From assembly GCF_900182985.1 (NCBI RefSeq), contig NZ_FXUY01000001.1, forward strand, positions 1,488,001-1,552,000: 64,000 nt of DNA, written 5' to 3'. Within the stretch, counting starts at the first letter, position 1, and the number at the start of each line of letters is the position of its first letter. The notes below the pieces were generated by a model. That model made no database searches, was not told where the DNA came from, and saw nothing but the letters and a program-made list of their open reading frames with translations. The stretch comes from Pseudomonas helmanticensis. Its GTDB lineage: Bacteria > Pseudomonadota > Gammaproteobacteria > Pseudomonadales > Pseudomonadaceae. The position numbers and the translations under genes were made by a program. Below, piece by piece: positions 14,835-23,952 of this stretch.

Positions 14835-16694
14835 ATGCTTCGCGTGTTTGAACAACGGCTCGACCCATTCCCGCCCGACGAGGCGCCGCCTCCGCCAGTC
14901 GGTCTGATGCGGTTTCTGTGGGCCTGCATGCGCGGTGCGCGCGGTTATGTGCTGGTGCTGGCGCTGCTCAGCGCCAGCGTGTCGATCTATGAAGCGTGGC
15001 TGTTTTCGTTTCTCGGCCAGGTCGTCGATCTGCTGTCGACATGGCAGGCCGGCGGCGAGGCGAATGGCCAGGAAACCCGAGTGCTTTGGGGGATCGGCAT
15101 CGTGTTGCTCACCAGCATTGGCCTGGTGGCGCTGCGAACCATGGTCCAGCACCAGATATTGGCGATCAATTTGCCGCTGCGCCTGCGCTGGGATTTCCAC
15201 CGACTGATGTTGCGCCAAAGCCTTTCATTCTTCTCCGACGAGTTTTCCGGGCGGGTCACGACCAAGGTCATGCAGACCGCATTGGCGGTGCGCGAAGTGC
15301 TGTTTACCCTGATCGAGATCCTCCCCGGCATCGGCGTTTATTTCATCGCCATCATTGCCTTGGCCGGCGGTTTCGCGCTGAAACTGATGCTGCCTTTCAT
15401 TATCTGGGTCGCATTGTTCGCAGTAGCGATGCTGTACTTTGTCCCGCGCCTGGGTGAGGTCGGGCAGGAGCAGGCGCATGCGCGCTCGTCGATGACCGGG
15501 CGGATTTCCGACGCCTATACCAACATCACCACGGTGAAACTGTTCTCCCACTCCAAACGTGAAGCGCATTTCGCCCGTGCGGCGATGGAGGACTTCAAGC
15601 AGACCGGTTTTCGCCAGATGCGTCTGGTCAGCCAGTTCGAGATCGTCAATCAGGCGCTGGTGGTCGCGTTGATCATGGGCGCCGGCGGCTATGCGTTGTG
15701 GCTATGGCACCAGGGCGAAGTCGGCACGGGCGCCGTCGCGGCGATTACCGCCATGGCGTTGCGCATCAACGGCATGTCGCACTGGATCATGTGGCAAATG
15801 ACCTCGCTGTTCGAAAACATCGGCACCGTTCAGGACGGCATGGCCACCCTCACCCGTGGCCCCAAGGTGCAGGACGCGCCGAACGCCACCGCGCTGGTGC
15901 CATCGGGCGGCGCGGTGAGTTTCGACAACGTCAGTTTCAACTACAACGGTGAACGCCAGGTGCTCGACAGCTTGAGCCTGAACATTCGTCCGGGTGAGAA
16001 AATCGGTCTGGTGGGCCGCTCCGGCGCGGGCAAATCGACGCTGATCAACCTGCTGCTGCGCTTCTATGACGTAGAAAGCGGCGAGATTCGCATCGACGGG
16101 CAAAACATCGCGAAGGTGACACAAGACAGCCTGCGCAGCACGATTGGCATGGTCACTCAGGATACGTCCCTGCTGCACCGCTCGATTCGCGACAACATCG
16201 CCTATGGCCGGCCGGACGCAACCGACGCGCAAATCCATCGCGCCGCAGCCAATGCTCAGGCCGACGGTTTCATCAGCCAACTGAGCGACAAACAAGGTCA
16301 CAACGGCTACGACACGCTGGTCGGCGAGCGCGGCATCAAGCTGTCGGGCGGCCAGCGCCAACGCATCGCCATCGCTCGGGTGATGCTCAAGAACGCGCCG
16401 ATCCTGTTGCTTGACGAAGCGACAAGCGCTCTGGATTCGGAAGTCGAAGTGGCGATCCAGGAAAGCCTCGATGAAATGATGAAGGGCAAGACCGTCATCG
16501 CCATCGCTCATCGGCTGTCGACGATTGCCGCGATGGATCGGCTTATCGTCATGGATGAGGGGCGCATCGTCGAACAAGGCACTCACGCCGAACTGCTGGA
16601 GAAAAACGGCATCTACGCGCGACTCTGGCAGCATCAGAGTGGTGGATTTCTGGGTGAGGATCAGGGCGTGAGTGCGGCGCTGGATCAGGCGTAA
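14835..16694 (+). CDS. ABC exporter, fused permease and ATPase
   Basis: 619 residues in the half-transporter layout. Six membrane segments span about 35-330, and the ATPase domain runs from about 355. Motifs are Walker A GRSGAGKSTL, Q-loop VTQDTS, signature LSGGQRQR, Walker B ILLLDEATSALDSE and switch His in AIAHRLST. A homodimeric type I exporter of the MsbA/YwjA group is expected. The substrate is unknown. The ATG follows CGGAGACCACA. The preceding 144 bases carry no other gene. Confidence 0.93.
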   Translation: MLRVFEQRLDPFPPDEAPPPPVGLMRFLWACMRGARGYVLVLALLSASVSIYEAWLFSFLGQVVDLLSTWQAGGEANGQETRVLWGIGIVLLTSIGLVALRTMVQHQILAINLPLRLRWDFHRLMLRQSLSFFSDEFSGRVTTKVMQTALAVREVLFTLIEILPGIGVYFIAIIALAGGFALKLMLPFIIWVALFAVAMLYFVPRLGEVGQEQAHARSSMTGRISDAYTNITTVKLFSHSKREAHFARAAMEDFKQTGFRQMRLVSQFEIVNQALVVALIMGAGGYALWLWHQGEVGTGAVAAITAMALRINGMSHWIMWQMTSLFENIGTVQDGMATLTRGPKVQDAPNATALVPSGGAVSFDNVSFNYNGERQVLDSLSLNIRPGEKIGLVGRSGAGKSTLINLLLRFYDVESGEIRIDGQNIAKVTQDSLRSTIGMVTQDTSLLHRSIRDNIAYGRPDATDAQIHRAAANAQADGFISQLSDKQGHNGYDTLVGERGIKLSGGQRQRIAIARVMLKNAPILLLDEATSALDSEVEVAIQESLDEMMKGKTVIAIAHRLSTIAAMDRLIVMDEGRIVEQGTHAELLEKNGIYARLWQHQSGGFLGEDQGVSAALDQA

Positions 16695-16797
16695 ACGCGT
16701 GCCCAAGGACCGTCGCTCGCCGTCGTGCGGTCCTTGTCCCACAGCGCCAGCGGCCCGCCAAACGGGCCAAACCGATCAATGCAGGAATGATCTTCGT

Positions 16798-17007
16798 ATG
16801 CCGAAAAAACCGCCCGTTAGCCAACCAGCCGCCAGCGCCGCCGACATCGAGCGCTCGATCCAGGCCCTGAATAAAATGGCCGAGCGCCTTTGGGGCGAGG
16901 GTCGCGAAGCGGAAGCCAAAGCCCTGCTCGATGCCCTCGACGCGTTGAACCGGGCGCTCGATCGAATCCGCATTGGCGAGAGCCGCAGGGCCGCGACCCT
17001 GCATTGA
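16798..17007 (+). CDS. Small helical hypothetical protein
   Basis: 69 residues. After a short basic, Pro/Ala-rich N-terminus (MPKKPPVSQPAASAAD), the rest is two amphipathic helices (IERSIQALNKMAERLWGEG and EAEAKALLDALDALNRALDR) with heptad-like leucines. It is cytoplasmic and probably oligomeric. The gene starts 103 bases after the ABC exporter and may share its transcript. The function is unknown. Confidence 0.6.
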   Translation: MPKKPPVSQPAASAADIERSIQALNKMAERLWGEGREAEAKALLDALDALNRALDRIRIGESRRAATLH

Positions 17008-17016
17008 GCCTCGCGC

Positions 17017-17430
17017 TTACGGCTTGAGAATCAGCAAGGGCTCAGCTTTCCTGACGATGTAGGTTGCCAGCTCCGAACCCTTGTCCGCGCCGACATTCCT
17101 GGCGATATGCGCCACGCCCTCAGGAATGAACAGCGAATCCCCCGCCTGCAACGTCACTGGCGCCCTGCCCTCCAGTTGATATTCAAAAGTGCCGCTGATC
17201 ACGTATGCCACCTCGACACCGGGGTGCGCATGTTTCGGTGACGTCACGCCGGGGGCGAAATCGACCCGTGCCTGAATCACTTCGCGATCCGCCGCTCCGA
17301 GATCCTCGCGGACCAGATCGGTACGGCTCAAGCCTTGTTGCCAGCTCTTCGGTTGAGCGTCTGCCGCGTGGGCGATACCGATCATTGAGACGAGTACTGC
17401 AGCGGTGGTCAGAAACAGGGGACGGCGCAT
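17017..17430 (-). CDS. Periplasmic cupin-domain protein
   Basis: 137 residues. An N-terminal signal peptide (FLTTAAVLVSMIGIAHA) is followed by one cupin barrel. The two cupin motifs are visible as TSPKHAHPGVEVAYVISG (His pair and Glu) and GDSLFIPEGVAHIARN (second His). It is therefore a metal-binding beta-barrel, exported to the periplasm. Small secreted cupins of this type have no settled function. It is a lone gene converging on the small helical gene. Confidence 0.85.
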   Translation of the reverse strand: MRRPLFLTTAAVLVSMIGIAHAADAQPKSWQQGLSRTDLVREDLGAADREVIQARVDFAPGVTSPKHAHPGVEVAYVISGTFEYQLEGRAPVTLQAGDSLFIPEGVAHIARNVGADKGSELATYIVRKAEPLLILKP

Positions 17431-17553
17431 GGTGTTGCCCTCTCAAACGTAGTGGTGTGGAGGGCTTTACTCTGAATGCGGCATGTCGGCGGAATGTGTC
17501 GCCAGCCTGGGGTTTGTTATGCGCGTGTGTACGCGCACGGGATGGATACACGC

Positions 17554-18480
17554 TTATACAAAGGAGGCTTCTTTTTGCAGCAGCGCCAACAGCCAGGTTC
17601 GGAAAGCGACGATCTTTTTCGAGTCAGCCGTTTCGTGCGGCGTGACCAGATAGAAGCCCAGATCATCTTTCAGGCGCAGATCAAAGGGCGCCACCAGCCG
17701 CCCCGCGCGCAAATCATCGTCGACATAACTTGAGCGCCCGATGCACACGCCCTGCCCGTCAATCGCCGCCTGCACCGCCATCATCGCCAGGTCAAAGGTC
17801 AACCGTGAACCTTTGGCCAATGCTTGCGGCTGACCGGCAGCATCGAGCCAGGTGTTCCAGTCGTTGGCGGTCATGCCGCTGACCTGCAGCATCGTCTGTC
17901 CGGCCAGATCGGCCGGCGTCCGCAAGGCCTGCGTTCCGGCAAGCAACGCCGGGCTGCACACCGGAAAAATTTCGTCGGACATCAGCCAGTCCGCGCGCAA
18001 ACCCTTCCATTCGCCGCGTCCATAACGGATCGCCGCATCGATACCACCGTGGCGAAAATCCACCAGTTCGGTCGAAGCACTGACCCGCACATCGATATCG
18101 GCAAATGCCTGCTGGAAGACCGGCAAACGCGGCAGCAACCACTTCGACGCCAGCGAGACCAAGGTGCTGATGGTCAACACGCTGTGGCTGCCTGATTCGA
18201 GCAGTCTTTGCGTCGAGTAGCGCAGTTCATGAAACGCCGCGCGCACACCGGGCAGATACTCTTGCCCTGCTTCGCTCAGCGTCAGGCCGTCCTTGCGCCG
18301 CAGAAACAGGACAACGCCAAGTTCTTCTTCAAGCCTGCGAATCTGATGACTGATAGCGGTTTGCGTGACATTCAACTCAGCGCCCGCCTGGGTAAAATTC
18401 ATGTGCCGCGCGGCGCATTCGAAAGCGCGCAAGCCATTTAGCGAAGGGAGTCTGGCGACCATATGACAATTCATACCCAT
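17554..18480 (-). CDS. LysR-family regulator, GcvA-like
   Basis: Up to 308 residues. The winged HTH is at the N-terminus (LPSLNGLRAFECAARHMNF, FTQAGAELNVTQTAISHQIR), and the effector-binding domain follows from about residue 95. The LPSLNGLRAFE start is typical of the GcvA subgroup. Internal ATGs at 18474 and 18462 are equally possible starts, since none has a good ribosome binding site. It is divergent from a glutathione S-transferase gene 92 bases away, its likely target. Confidence 0.9.
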   Translation of the reverse strand: MGMNCHMVARLPSLNGLRAFECAARHMNFTQAGAELNVTQTAISHQIRRLEEELGVVLFLRRKDGLTLSEAGQEYLPGVRAAFHELRYSTQRLLESGSHSVLTISTLVSLASKWLLPRLPVFQQAFADIDVRVSASTELVDFRHGGIDAAIRYGRGEWKGLRADWLMSDEIFPVCSPALLAGTQALRTPADLAGQTMLQVSGMTANDWNTWLDAAGQPQALAKGSRLTFDLAMMAVQAAIDGQGVCIGRSSYVDDDLRAGRLVAPFDLRLKDDLGFYLVTPHETADSKKIVAFRTWLLALLQKEASFV

Positions 18481-18572
18481 GAGATTTTGTCATACGCTAG
18501 CATCCAAAATGACCTTTGCGAAAGCCTTGTTGAAAGTCGATTCTGACGCCCTTTCACCGTCAGGAAAATGCC

Positions 18573-19187
18573 ATGAAACTGTACTTCGCCCCGATGACCT
18601 GTTCGCTCTCCCCGCACATCGTACTGCGAGAATTGGGTCTGCCTTTCGAACTGATTCGCGTCAATAACCAGACCAAGCGCACTGCCGACGGCCGTGATTT
18701 TCTCGAGATAAATCCCAAGGGTTATGTCGCCGCGCTGGTGCTGGATAACGCTGAAGTGCTGACGGAAGGCCCGGCGATCCTGCAATACCTTGTCGACCTC
18801 GTACCGGGCCATCGACTGGCGCCCGCACCTGCAACCTGGGCGCGCACGCGCTTGCAGGAACAGCTGAATTTCATCAGCACGGAAATCCATGGCGGCAGCG
18901 CGCCGCTGTTCAGCGCGGACATTCCCGAATCGGTCAAAAATATCTTCAAGAAGAAGCTGTGCAAGCGCCTGGACTATCTGAACCAAACAATCGCCAATCA
19001 GGACTGGCTGATCGGCGACAACTTCAGTGTCGCCGATGCCTATCTGTTTACCGTGCTCAGATGGCTGCCGACCTTCAACATCGACATCGCCGACTGGCCA
19101 GCCCTCGGTGCTTACATGCGCCGCATCGGCGCGCGTCCCTGCGTGCTGGCGGCTATCGCCGCAGAAGCGGCGACGCAACCAGTCTGA
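18573..19187 (+). CDS. Beta-class glutathione S-transferase
   Basis: 204 residues. The thioredoxin-fold N-terminus has MTCSLSPHIVLRELGLPFEL with Cys10, the mixed-disulfide cysteine of bacterial beta-class GSTs. NPKGYVAALV (cis-Pro region) and LTEGPAILQYLVD (glutathione-binding Glu) follow. The all-helical C-terminal domain includes the N-capping motif SVADAYLF. It conjugates glutathione to electrophiles or acts in disulfide exchange. It is likely controlled by the divergent LysR gene. Its stop abuts the stop of the convergent hydrolase gene. Confidence 0.93.
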   Translation: MKLYFAPMTCSLSPHIVLRELGLPFELIRVNNQTKRTADGRDFLEINPKGYVAALVLDNAEVLTEGPAILQYLVDLVPGHRLAPAPATWARTRLQEQLNFISTEIHGGSAPLFSADIPESVKNIFKKKLCKRLDYLNQTIANQDWLIGDNFSVADAYLFTVLRWLPTFNIDIADWPALGAYMRRIGARPCVLAAIAAEAATQPV

Positions 19188-19886
19188 TCAGGGCGTGACG
19201 GCAGCCGTCGCGGCCTCATCGATGAACGCCGCCACCTCGTTAGCCCGGGAGGCCAGCGAGGCATGGCTGGCGTCCAGCGTGATGATCTTTTTCGCGCCCA
19301 GCCTTGCCGACATCTGCCGCTGGTTATCCGGGTGAATCATGTGATCTTCAGTGGAGATCTGATACCAGGACGGTTTGTTCTTCCAGGCCGGATTGCTGAT
19401 CGTGTCGCCGAACGTGCTGGCCACCGGCGCCTTCTGAGTGACGGCCATGACCAGAGCCTCATCCGCCGTCAGGTCCTGACAAAAGCTTTGGTGGAATTTG
19501 TCTGCCTTGAGCCACAGAAAACCATCGCTGTCTGGCGCAAGGTTCGGCGCTGCGGCCGGCAGATGTTGTTGCGTCAGACCGCCGGGACTTTCCCCGGCGT
19601 CCGGCGCAAACGCAGCGATATACACCAGCCCGACGACATTCGGTTGGTTGCCCGCCTCGGTAATCACCGCGCCGCCGTAGGAGTGCCCGACCAACAACAC
19701 CGGGCCGCTCTGTTGCGCGATCATTTTGCGCGTGCGCTCGGCGTCGTCGGCCAGCGACGTCAGCGGCATCTCCACGGCGTGAATATTCGTGTAGCCCTTG
19801 CGCGTCAGTTCGACAATGACTTTGCCCCAATGCGCGGCGCCGCCCCAGAACCCGTGTACCAGCACAATCGTTGGTTTGTTGCTCAT
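19188..19886 (-). CDS. Alpha/beta hydrolase (EstC-like)
   Basis: 232 residues with no signal peptide. The oxyanion motif HGFWGGAAHW is near residue 9, the nucleophile elbow VGHSYGG near 80, and a C-terminal histidine lies in LDASHASLAS. This matches the small esterase/hydroxynitrile-lyase-like alpha/beta hydrolases common in Pseudomonas. The ATG at 19886 follows GGGAGCAGGGCC. The frame extends further upstream but without support. It is divergent from a RidA gene. The substrate is unknown. Confidence 0.88.
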   Translation of the reverse strand: MSNKPTIVLVHGFWGGAAHWGKVIVELTRKGYTNIHAVEMPLTSLADDAERTRKMIAQQSGPVLLVGHSYGGAVITEAGNQPNVVGLVYIAAFAPDAGESPGGLTQQHLPAAAPNLAPDSDGFLWLKADKFHQSFCQDLTADEALVMAVTQKAPVASTFGDTISNPAWKNKPSWYQISTEDHMIHPDNQRQMSARLGAKKIITLDASHASLASRANEVAAFIDEAATAAVTP

Positions 19887-20023
19887 GGCCCTGCTCCCGT
19901 GTGTGAAGAGAAGATGGTTTGCCAATTACGCGCAGAAGTATGGTGCCGATCGCCCGAACGGGCCATGTCGACAACGAATCTGTAAACTGGCGCGATGTTC
20001 ACTCGCTCAAACAAGAGAACCCC

Positions 20024-20404
20024 ATGGCCAATCAAGACATCATCTTCACCCCCGATCCGGACGCCGATTCGATTTCCTCTGACGTCACCACGTTCAACGG
20101 CATCATGGTCTCCACGCAGATCCCGACCCGGGCCGATGGCAGCCTGGAACTGGGTGGCATCACCGAGCAGAGCGAATGCACGCTGCAAGCGCTGAAAGTC
20201 GCACTGGAACGCGCCGGCAGTTCGATGGATCGCGTCATGCACCTGACCATCTACCTCACCGACATGGCTGATCGCGCCGCGTTCAACGAAGTCTACCAAC
20301 GCTTCTTCGCCAAACCGTGGCCGGTGCGTGCGGCGGTGGGCGTGGCGTCGCTGGCGGTTGCAGGGATGCGCGTGGAAGTTACGGCGATGGCGGCCAAGGC
20401 CTGA
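20024..20404 (+). CDS. RidA-family protein (YjgF/YER057c/UK114)
   Basis: 126 residues. The characteristic elements are GIMVSTQIPTRADGS, TLQALKVALERAGSSMDRV, THLTIYLTD-like MHLTIYLTDMADRAAF and the C-terminal VASLAVAGMRVEVTAMA. RidA proteins hydrolyse reactive enamine/imine intermediates made by PLP enzymes. The conserved arginine usual for deaminase activity is placed in WPVRAAVGV, so activity is plausible. It is a single gene, and a second family member is at 30076-30477. Confidence 0.9.
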   Translation: MANQDIIFTPDPDADSISSDVTTFNGIMVSTQIPTRADGSLELGGITEQSECTLQALKVALERAGSSMDRVMHLTIYLTDMADRAAFNEVYQRFFAKPWPVRAAVGVASLAVAGMRVEVTAMAAKA

Positions 20405-20651
20405 TTCAAGATTGCTCGCGATGGCGTTTGATCTGCGCGCATTGAAATTGAATGTGCCGACGCTTTTGCGAGCAGGCTCGCCCACTCAGGGTTGTGTATC
20501 GCAGTGTGTACGAAGCTGCTGGCGATACAGCGACTTGCAACTGCAGCCTTCTTCGACACAGACCGGATACGTCTGCACGCTCCAATGCACTCAAGGTTTC
20601 AGGGGTTCATTCAGCACCCTTGGCCAACAGGCTCGCACAGGAGACGTCAGC

Positions 20652-21680
20652 ATGAAGAAGGCCCTGCTCACCCGCACAAGCGCATTTGGTTTGTCGATTC
20701 TGGCGTTGGCATTGTCCGGCACGCTTGCCACCGCTCAAGCGCAAACGGCTGAACCTGCCGCTGTCAGTTACTCCGCGCCCTCGCCTTTTGGCCCACTCAA
20801 GCATGTAAAGGCCGGTGTACTCGACGTGGCCTACGCCGAAACCGGTCCGGCCGATGGCCCGGTGGTGATCCTGCTGCACGGCTGGCCCTACGACATTCAC
20901 AGCTATGACGAAGTCGCACCATTGCTCGCGGCCAAGGGCTATCGGGTGTTGATGCCGTATGCGCGCGGTTATGGCGATACGCAGTTCCTCGCCAAAGACA
21001 CATTGCGCAACGGCCAGCCAGCGGCACTGGCCAGCGACGTCATAGATTTCATGGATGCGCTGAAGATCAAGCAAGCAGTGCTCGGCGGCTATGACTGGGG
21101 CGCGCGCTCGGCGGACATTGTTTCGGCGCTGTGGCCGGAACGCGTGAAGGCGCTGGTGTCGGTCAGCGGCTACCTGATCGGCAATCAGGCGGCCGGGCAA
21201 AACCCGCTGCCACCCAAGGCGGAATTGCAATGGTGGTATCAGTTCTACTTCGCCACCGAGCGTGGTCGCGCCGGTTACGAGAAAAACACCCATGACTTCG
21301 CCAAGCTGATCTGGCAGACCGCCTCGCCACAGTGGAAGTTTGACGACGCCACCTTCGAGCGCAGTGCCAAAGCGCTGGAGAACCCCGATCACGTCGCCAT
21401 CACCGTGTTCAACTACCGCTGGCGTCTAGGTCTGGTGCAGGGCGAAGCGCGCTACGCTGCGCTGGAACAGAAACTCGCCATCGCGCCGTCGATCAGCGTG
21501 CCGACCATCACCCTTGAAGGCGACGCCAACGGTGCCCCGCACCCGGCGCCGGAGGATTACGCCAAGCGCTTCAGCGGCAAGTATCAGTTCCGTTTGATCA
21601 ACGGTGGCATCGGCCACAACCTGCCGCAGGAAGACCCGCAGGCGTTTGCCAAAGCGCTGATCGATGCTGATCACCTCTGA
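20652..21680 (+). CDS. Exported alpha/beta hydrolase, epoxide hydrolase-like
   Basis: 342 residues. A signal peptide (FGLSILALALSGTLATAQAQ) is followed by an alpha/beta hydrolase fold. It has the HGWPYD oxyanion motif and the nucleophile elbow GGYDWGAR, where an aspartate replaces serine as in epoxide hydrolases and haloalkane dehalogenases. A C-terminal His lies in NGGIGHNLPQE. CAGGAGACGTCAGC precedes the ATG. The upstream 250 bases (20405-20651) contain only degenerate REP-like gcgagcaggctcgc sequence. The substrate is unknown. Confidence 0.9.
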   Translation: MKKALLTRTSAFGLSILALALSGTLATAQAQTAEPAAVSYSAPSPFGPLKHVKAGVLDVAYAETGPADGPVVILLHGWPYDIHSYDEVAPLLAAKGYRVLMPYARGYGDTQFLAKDTLRNGQPAALASDVIDFMDALKIKQAVLGGYDWGARSADIVSALWPERVKALVSVSGYLIGNQAAGQNPLPPKAELQWWYQFYFATERGRAGYEKNTHDFAKLIWQTASPQWKFDDATFERSAKALENPDHVAITVFNYRWRLGLVQGEARYAALEQKLAIAPSISVPTITLEGDANGAPHPAPEDYAKRFSGKYQFRLINGGIGHNLPQEDPQAFAKALIDADHL

Positions 21681-21690
21681 GCAAACCTGA

Positions 21691-21725
21691 AAAAAACGGC
21701 TGGTGCTATTTGACCAGCCGTTTTT
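21691..21725. terminator. Bidirectional Rho-independent terminator
   Basis: Stem AAAAAACGGCTGGT/ACCAGCCGTTTTT with an eight-base loop. It lies between the convergent hydrolase gene and the GlxA-type regulator gene, overlapping the last codons of the latter. Confidence 0.85.
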
Positions 21726-22731
21726 CTTTCGACGGCCGATAGCCGAAATACGCGCTGTAGCATTTGCTGAAGTGGCTCGGCGAAACGAAACCGCACGCCA
21801 CCAGCACTTCCACTTGCGACAGCTCGGTGTGCTGCAACAACCGTCGCGCTTCGGTGATGCGCAGCTCCAGGTAATAGCGCTGCGGCGTGGTGCCCAGTTG
21901 TTCCTTGAAAAGACGTTCCAACTGTCGACGCGAGCGCCCGGCGTACACCGCCAGTTGTTCCAGCTCCAGCGGCTCTTCCAGGTTGGCGTCCATCAGTTTC
22001 ACCACTTCCCGCAGCGGCGCACTGACGCAGATGTTCTCGTCCGGTTTGATGCGCCGGTAGCGCGACTCTTCGAAAGCCAGAATATCTTCGATGCCCTCGA
22101 CCAGCGCTTTGCCGTGCAGGCTTTTGATCCAGTCCAGCGCCATGTGGAAAGCCCCGGACGGACTTGAGGCCGTGAGCCGGTCGCGATCAATCACGTAGGG
22201 TTCGCTGCTGACGTGGGTGTTCTTGGCGATTTCGGTCAGCGCCGGACGATGTTCCGGGTGGATCGCGCAGCGGTAGCCATCGAGCAATCCGGCGCGGCCG
22301 AGAAACCACGAGCCGTTCCACAATCCGGCGAGGCTGATACCGCGCTCTGCGGCAGCCTTGAGCAAATGAATGAACTCGTCACTGGCGCGCAGCTCGGTGC
22401 GGTAACCGCCGCACACCACCAGCAGATCCAGTTCCTGCAACGCGGCTGAATCAATACGCGCATCAGGCCGGATCACCAGGCCCAGATCACTGATCACCTC
22501 GCCATCTCCCAAACCGAACGTGCGTGAAGAAAACAGCCCCGGCCGCAACAGGTTGGTGGTGACCACCGTATCCAGTGCCTGGGTGAAGGCCGGCAGTGAA
22601 AAGTGCTCGAGCAGCAAGAAACCGGTGCGAGTCACGCGCGTGCTGTCAGCAGATTGCTCATTCAGATAGCGGAGGTTTTTGCCTTTCATGCCTCCGCTGA
22701 ATTGGCGTCGTTCGATCAAGTTGTGGTCCAT
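21706..22731 (-). CDS. GlxA-type transcriptional regulator (DJ-1/PfpI domain plus AraC HTH)
   Basis: 341 residues. The N-terminal DJ-1/PfpI-like domain (about 30-220) has LDLLVVCGGYRT and the amidotransferase-like elbow ISLAGLWNGSWFL, where the nucleophile cysteine is replaced. The C-terminal AraC domain has two HTH motifs, LEQLAVYAGRSRRQLERLF and VEVLVACGFVSPSHFSKCY. Regulators of this type in Pseudomonas control arginine, choline/carnitine and related amine catabolism. The gene directly follows the agmatine operon on the same strand, 50 bases downstream, so control of that operon is plausible. The start is uncertain (an ATG at 22689 is possible). Confidence 0.88.
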   Translation of the reverse strand: MDHNLIERRQFSGGMKGKNLRYLNEQSADSTRVTRTGFLLLEHFSLPAFTQALDTVVTTNLLRPGLFSSRTFGLGDGEVISDLGLVIRPDARIDSAALQELDLLVVCGGYRTELRASDEFIHLLKAAAERGISLAGLWNGSWFLGRAGLLDGYRCAIHPEHRPALTEIAKNTHVSSEPYVIDRDRLTASSPSGAFHMALDWIKSLHGKALVEGIEDILAFEESRYRRIKPDENICVSAPLREVVKLMDANLEEPLELEQLAVYAGRSRRQLERLFKEQLGTTPQRYYLELRITEARRLLQHTELSQVEVLVACGFVSPSHFSKCYSAYFGYRPSKEKRLVK

Positions 22732-22781
22732 CGGTCATGTTGTTATGCGCCGATAGTTGGCTTGATCCGCGTCAGAGTCAA

Positions 22782-23903
22782 TCACGCCTGTGGTTGATGG
22801 CTCGTCACACAGTGAATCCCGCCGCCACCGGCAGCAACCGCATCGATGTCGAGCTGGACGATTTCACGATCCGGGTACAGCTGCGACAACAGGTCAAAGG
22901 CCTTCTGGTCGGCGGCTTTATCGCCGAACTGCGGGGCGATGATCGCGCCGTTGATCACGAAGTAGTTGATGTAGCCGGCGGCGAAGTCCGGGTTGTTCTT
23001 GTTGAACTTGCTCTTGCGTGGATTCAGCGGCGGCGAAATCGTGTGGACCTGCAATTTGCGGCCATCGGCATCGGTGGCGTTCTTGAGGATTTCCAGGTGT
23101 GCCAAAGTGACCTTGTGATCGTAGGATTCAGGGTCGGTGTCGAGGTTGGCAATCACCACACCGGGTTTGATGAAGCGCGCGTAGAAATCGACATGGGCGT
23201 CGGTGATGTCCTTGTTCTTGATTCCCGGCAGCCAGATGATTTTGCGCAGGCCGAGGCGCTCTTTCAGTTCGGCTTCGACGTCAGCTTTGCTCCAGTCCGG
23301 ATTGCGATTGCTGTTGATCCAGCTGCTCTCGGTCATGATCCCGGTGCCGTGGCCGTCGACCTCGATGCCCCCGCCCTCGCCCACCAGATCGGTGCGGATG
23401 TATGTGGCTTGTGCGTCGTCGGCGACCAGTTCAGCGATCTTCGAGTCTTTACTGTGCTGCTGTTTGCCACCCCAACCGTTGAAGTTGAAGTCCACCGCGC
23501 CGAGACCACCCTTGTCGTCGATGACGAAATTGGCGCCGATGTCGCGCATCCAGATGTCATCCAGCCCGGCAGTGACGTAAGTGATATTGCGCGTGCCGCA
23601 GAATTCTTCGGCGATGCTGCGCTCGTTCTTGCGGCAGAATACGGTGACGGGTTCAAACCGGGCGATGGCGCGGGCAATGCGGCCTAGAGCTTCCTGGACG
23701 TCTTCGGTGAAGTCTTCCCAGATCGCATCCTGCGCGCCGAAAGCGATGTAGGCGCGCTCATGTTTATCGCCCTCGTCGGGCATGAACCAGCGGCCTTGCG
23801 CAGCAGCCAGGACTTTGCCCGGCGAAAGGCCCAGGCCTGTCACCGCAGCGCTGACAGCGGCGACCACCGAGGCTTGTTTGATGAAATCGCGACGAGTCGT
23901 CAT
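22782..23903 (-). CDS. Agmatine deiminase family protein with Tat signal (agu2A' type)
   Basis: 373 residues. The start MTTRRDFIKQASVVAAVSAA is a twin-arginine signal, and the rest is a complete agmatine deiminase fold. Active-site pieces are DDIWMRDIGANFV, GEGGGIEVDGHGTG, DAHVDFYARF and the C-terminal AGGGGIHCVT with the catalytic Cys. The enzyme family converts agmatine to N-carbamoylputrescine. Export would place the activity in the periplasm. It is the last gene of the agu2A-agu2B-agu2C-agu2A' arrangement known from Pseudomonas aeruginosa. A hairpin separates it from the preceding binding-protein gene. Confidence 0.9.
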   Translation of the reverse strand: MTTRRDFIKQASVVAAVSAAVTGLGLSPGKVLAAAQGRWFMPDEGDKHERAYIAFGAQDAIWEDFTEDVQEALGRIARAIARFEPVTVFCRKNERSIAEEFCGTRNITYVTAGLDDIWMRDIGANFVIDDKGGLGAVDFNFNGWGGKQQHSKDSKIAELVADDAQATYIRTDLVGEGGGIEVDGHGTGIMTESSWINSNRNPDWSKADVEAELKERLGLRKIIWLPGIKNKDITDAHVDFYARFIKPGVVIANLDTDPESYDHKVTLAHLEILKNATDADGRKLQVHTISPPLNPRKSKFNKNNPDFAAGYINYFVINGAIIAPQFGDKAADQKAFDLLSQLYPDREIVQLDIDAVAAGGGGIHCVTSHQPQA

Positions 23904-23919
23904 GTTGCTTTTCCTGTAG

Positions 23920-23947
23920 AAAAAAGGGCCGGCGCAATACGCCGGCC
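23920..23947 (-). terminator. Intra-operon terminator-like hairpin
   Basis: On the minus strand GGCCGGCG-TATTG-CGCCGGCC is followed by CTTTTTT, a full intrinsic-terminator shape. It lies between the binding-protein gene and the exported deiminase gene. Partial termination or protection of the upstream mRNA would raise the amount of binding protein. Confidence 0.7.
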
Positions 23948-23952
23948 GTGGA

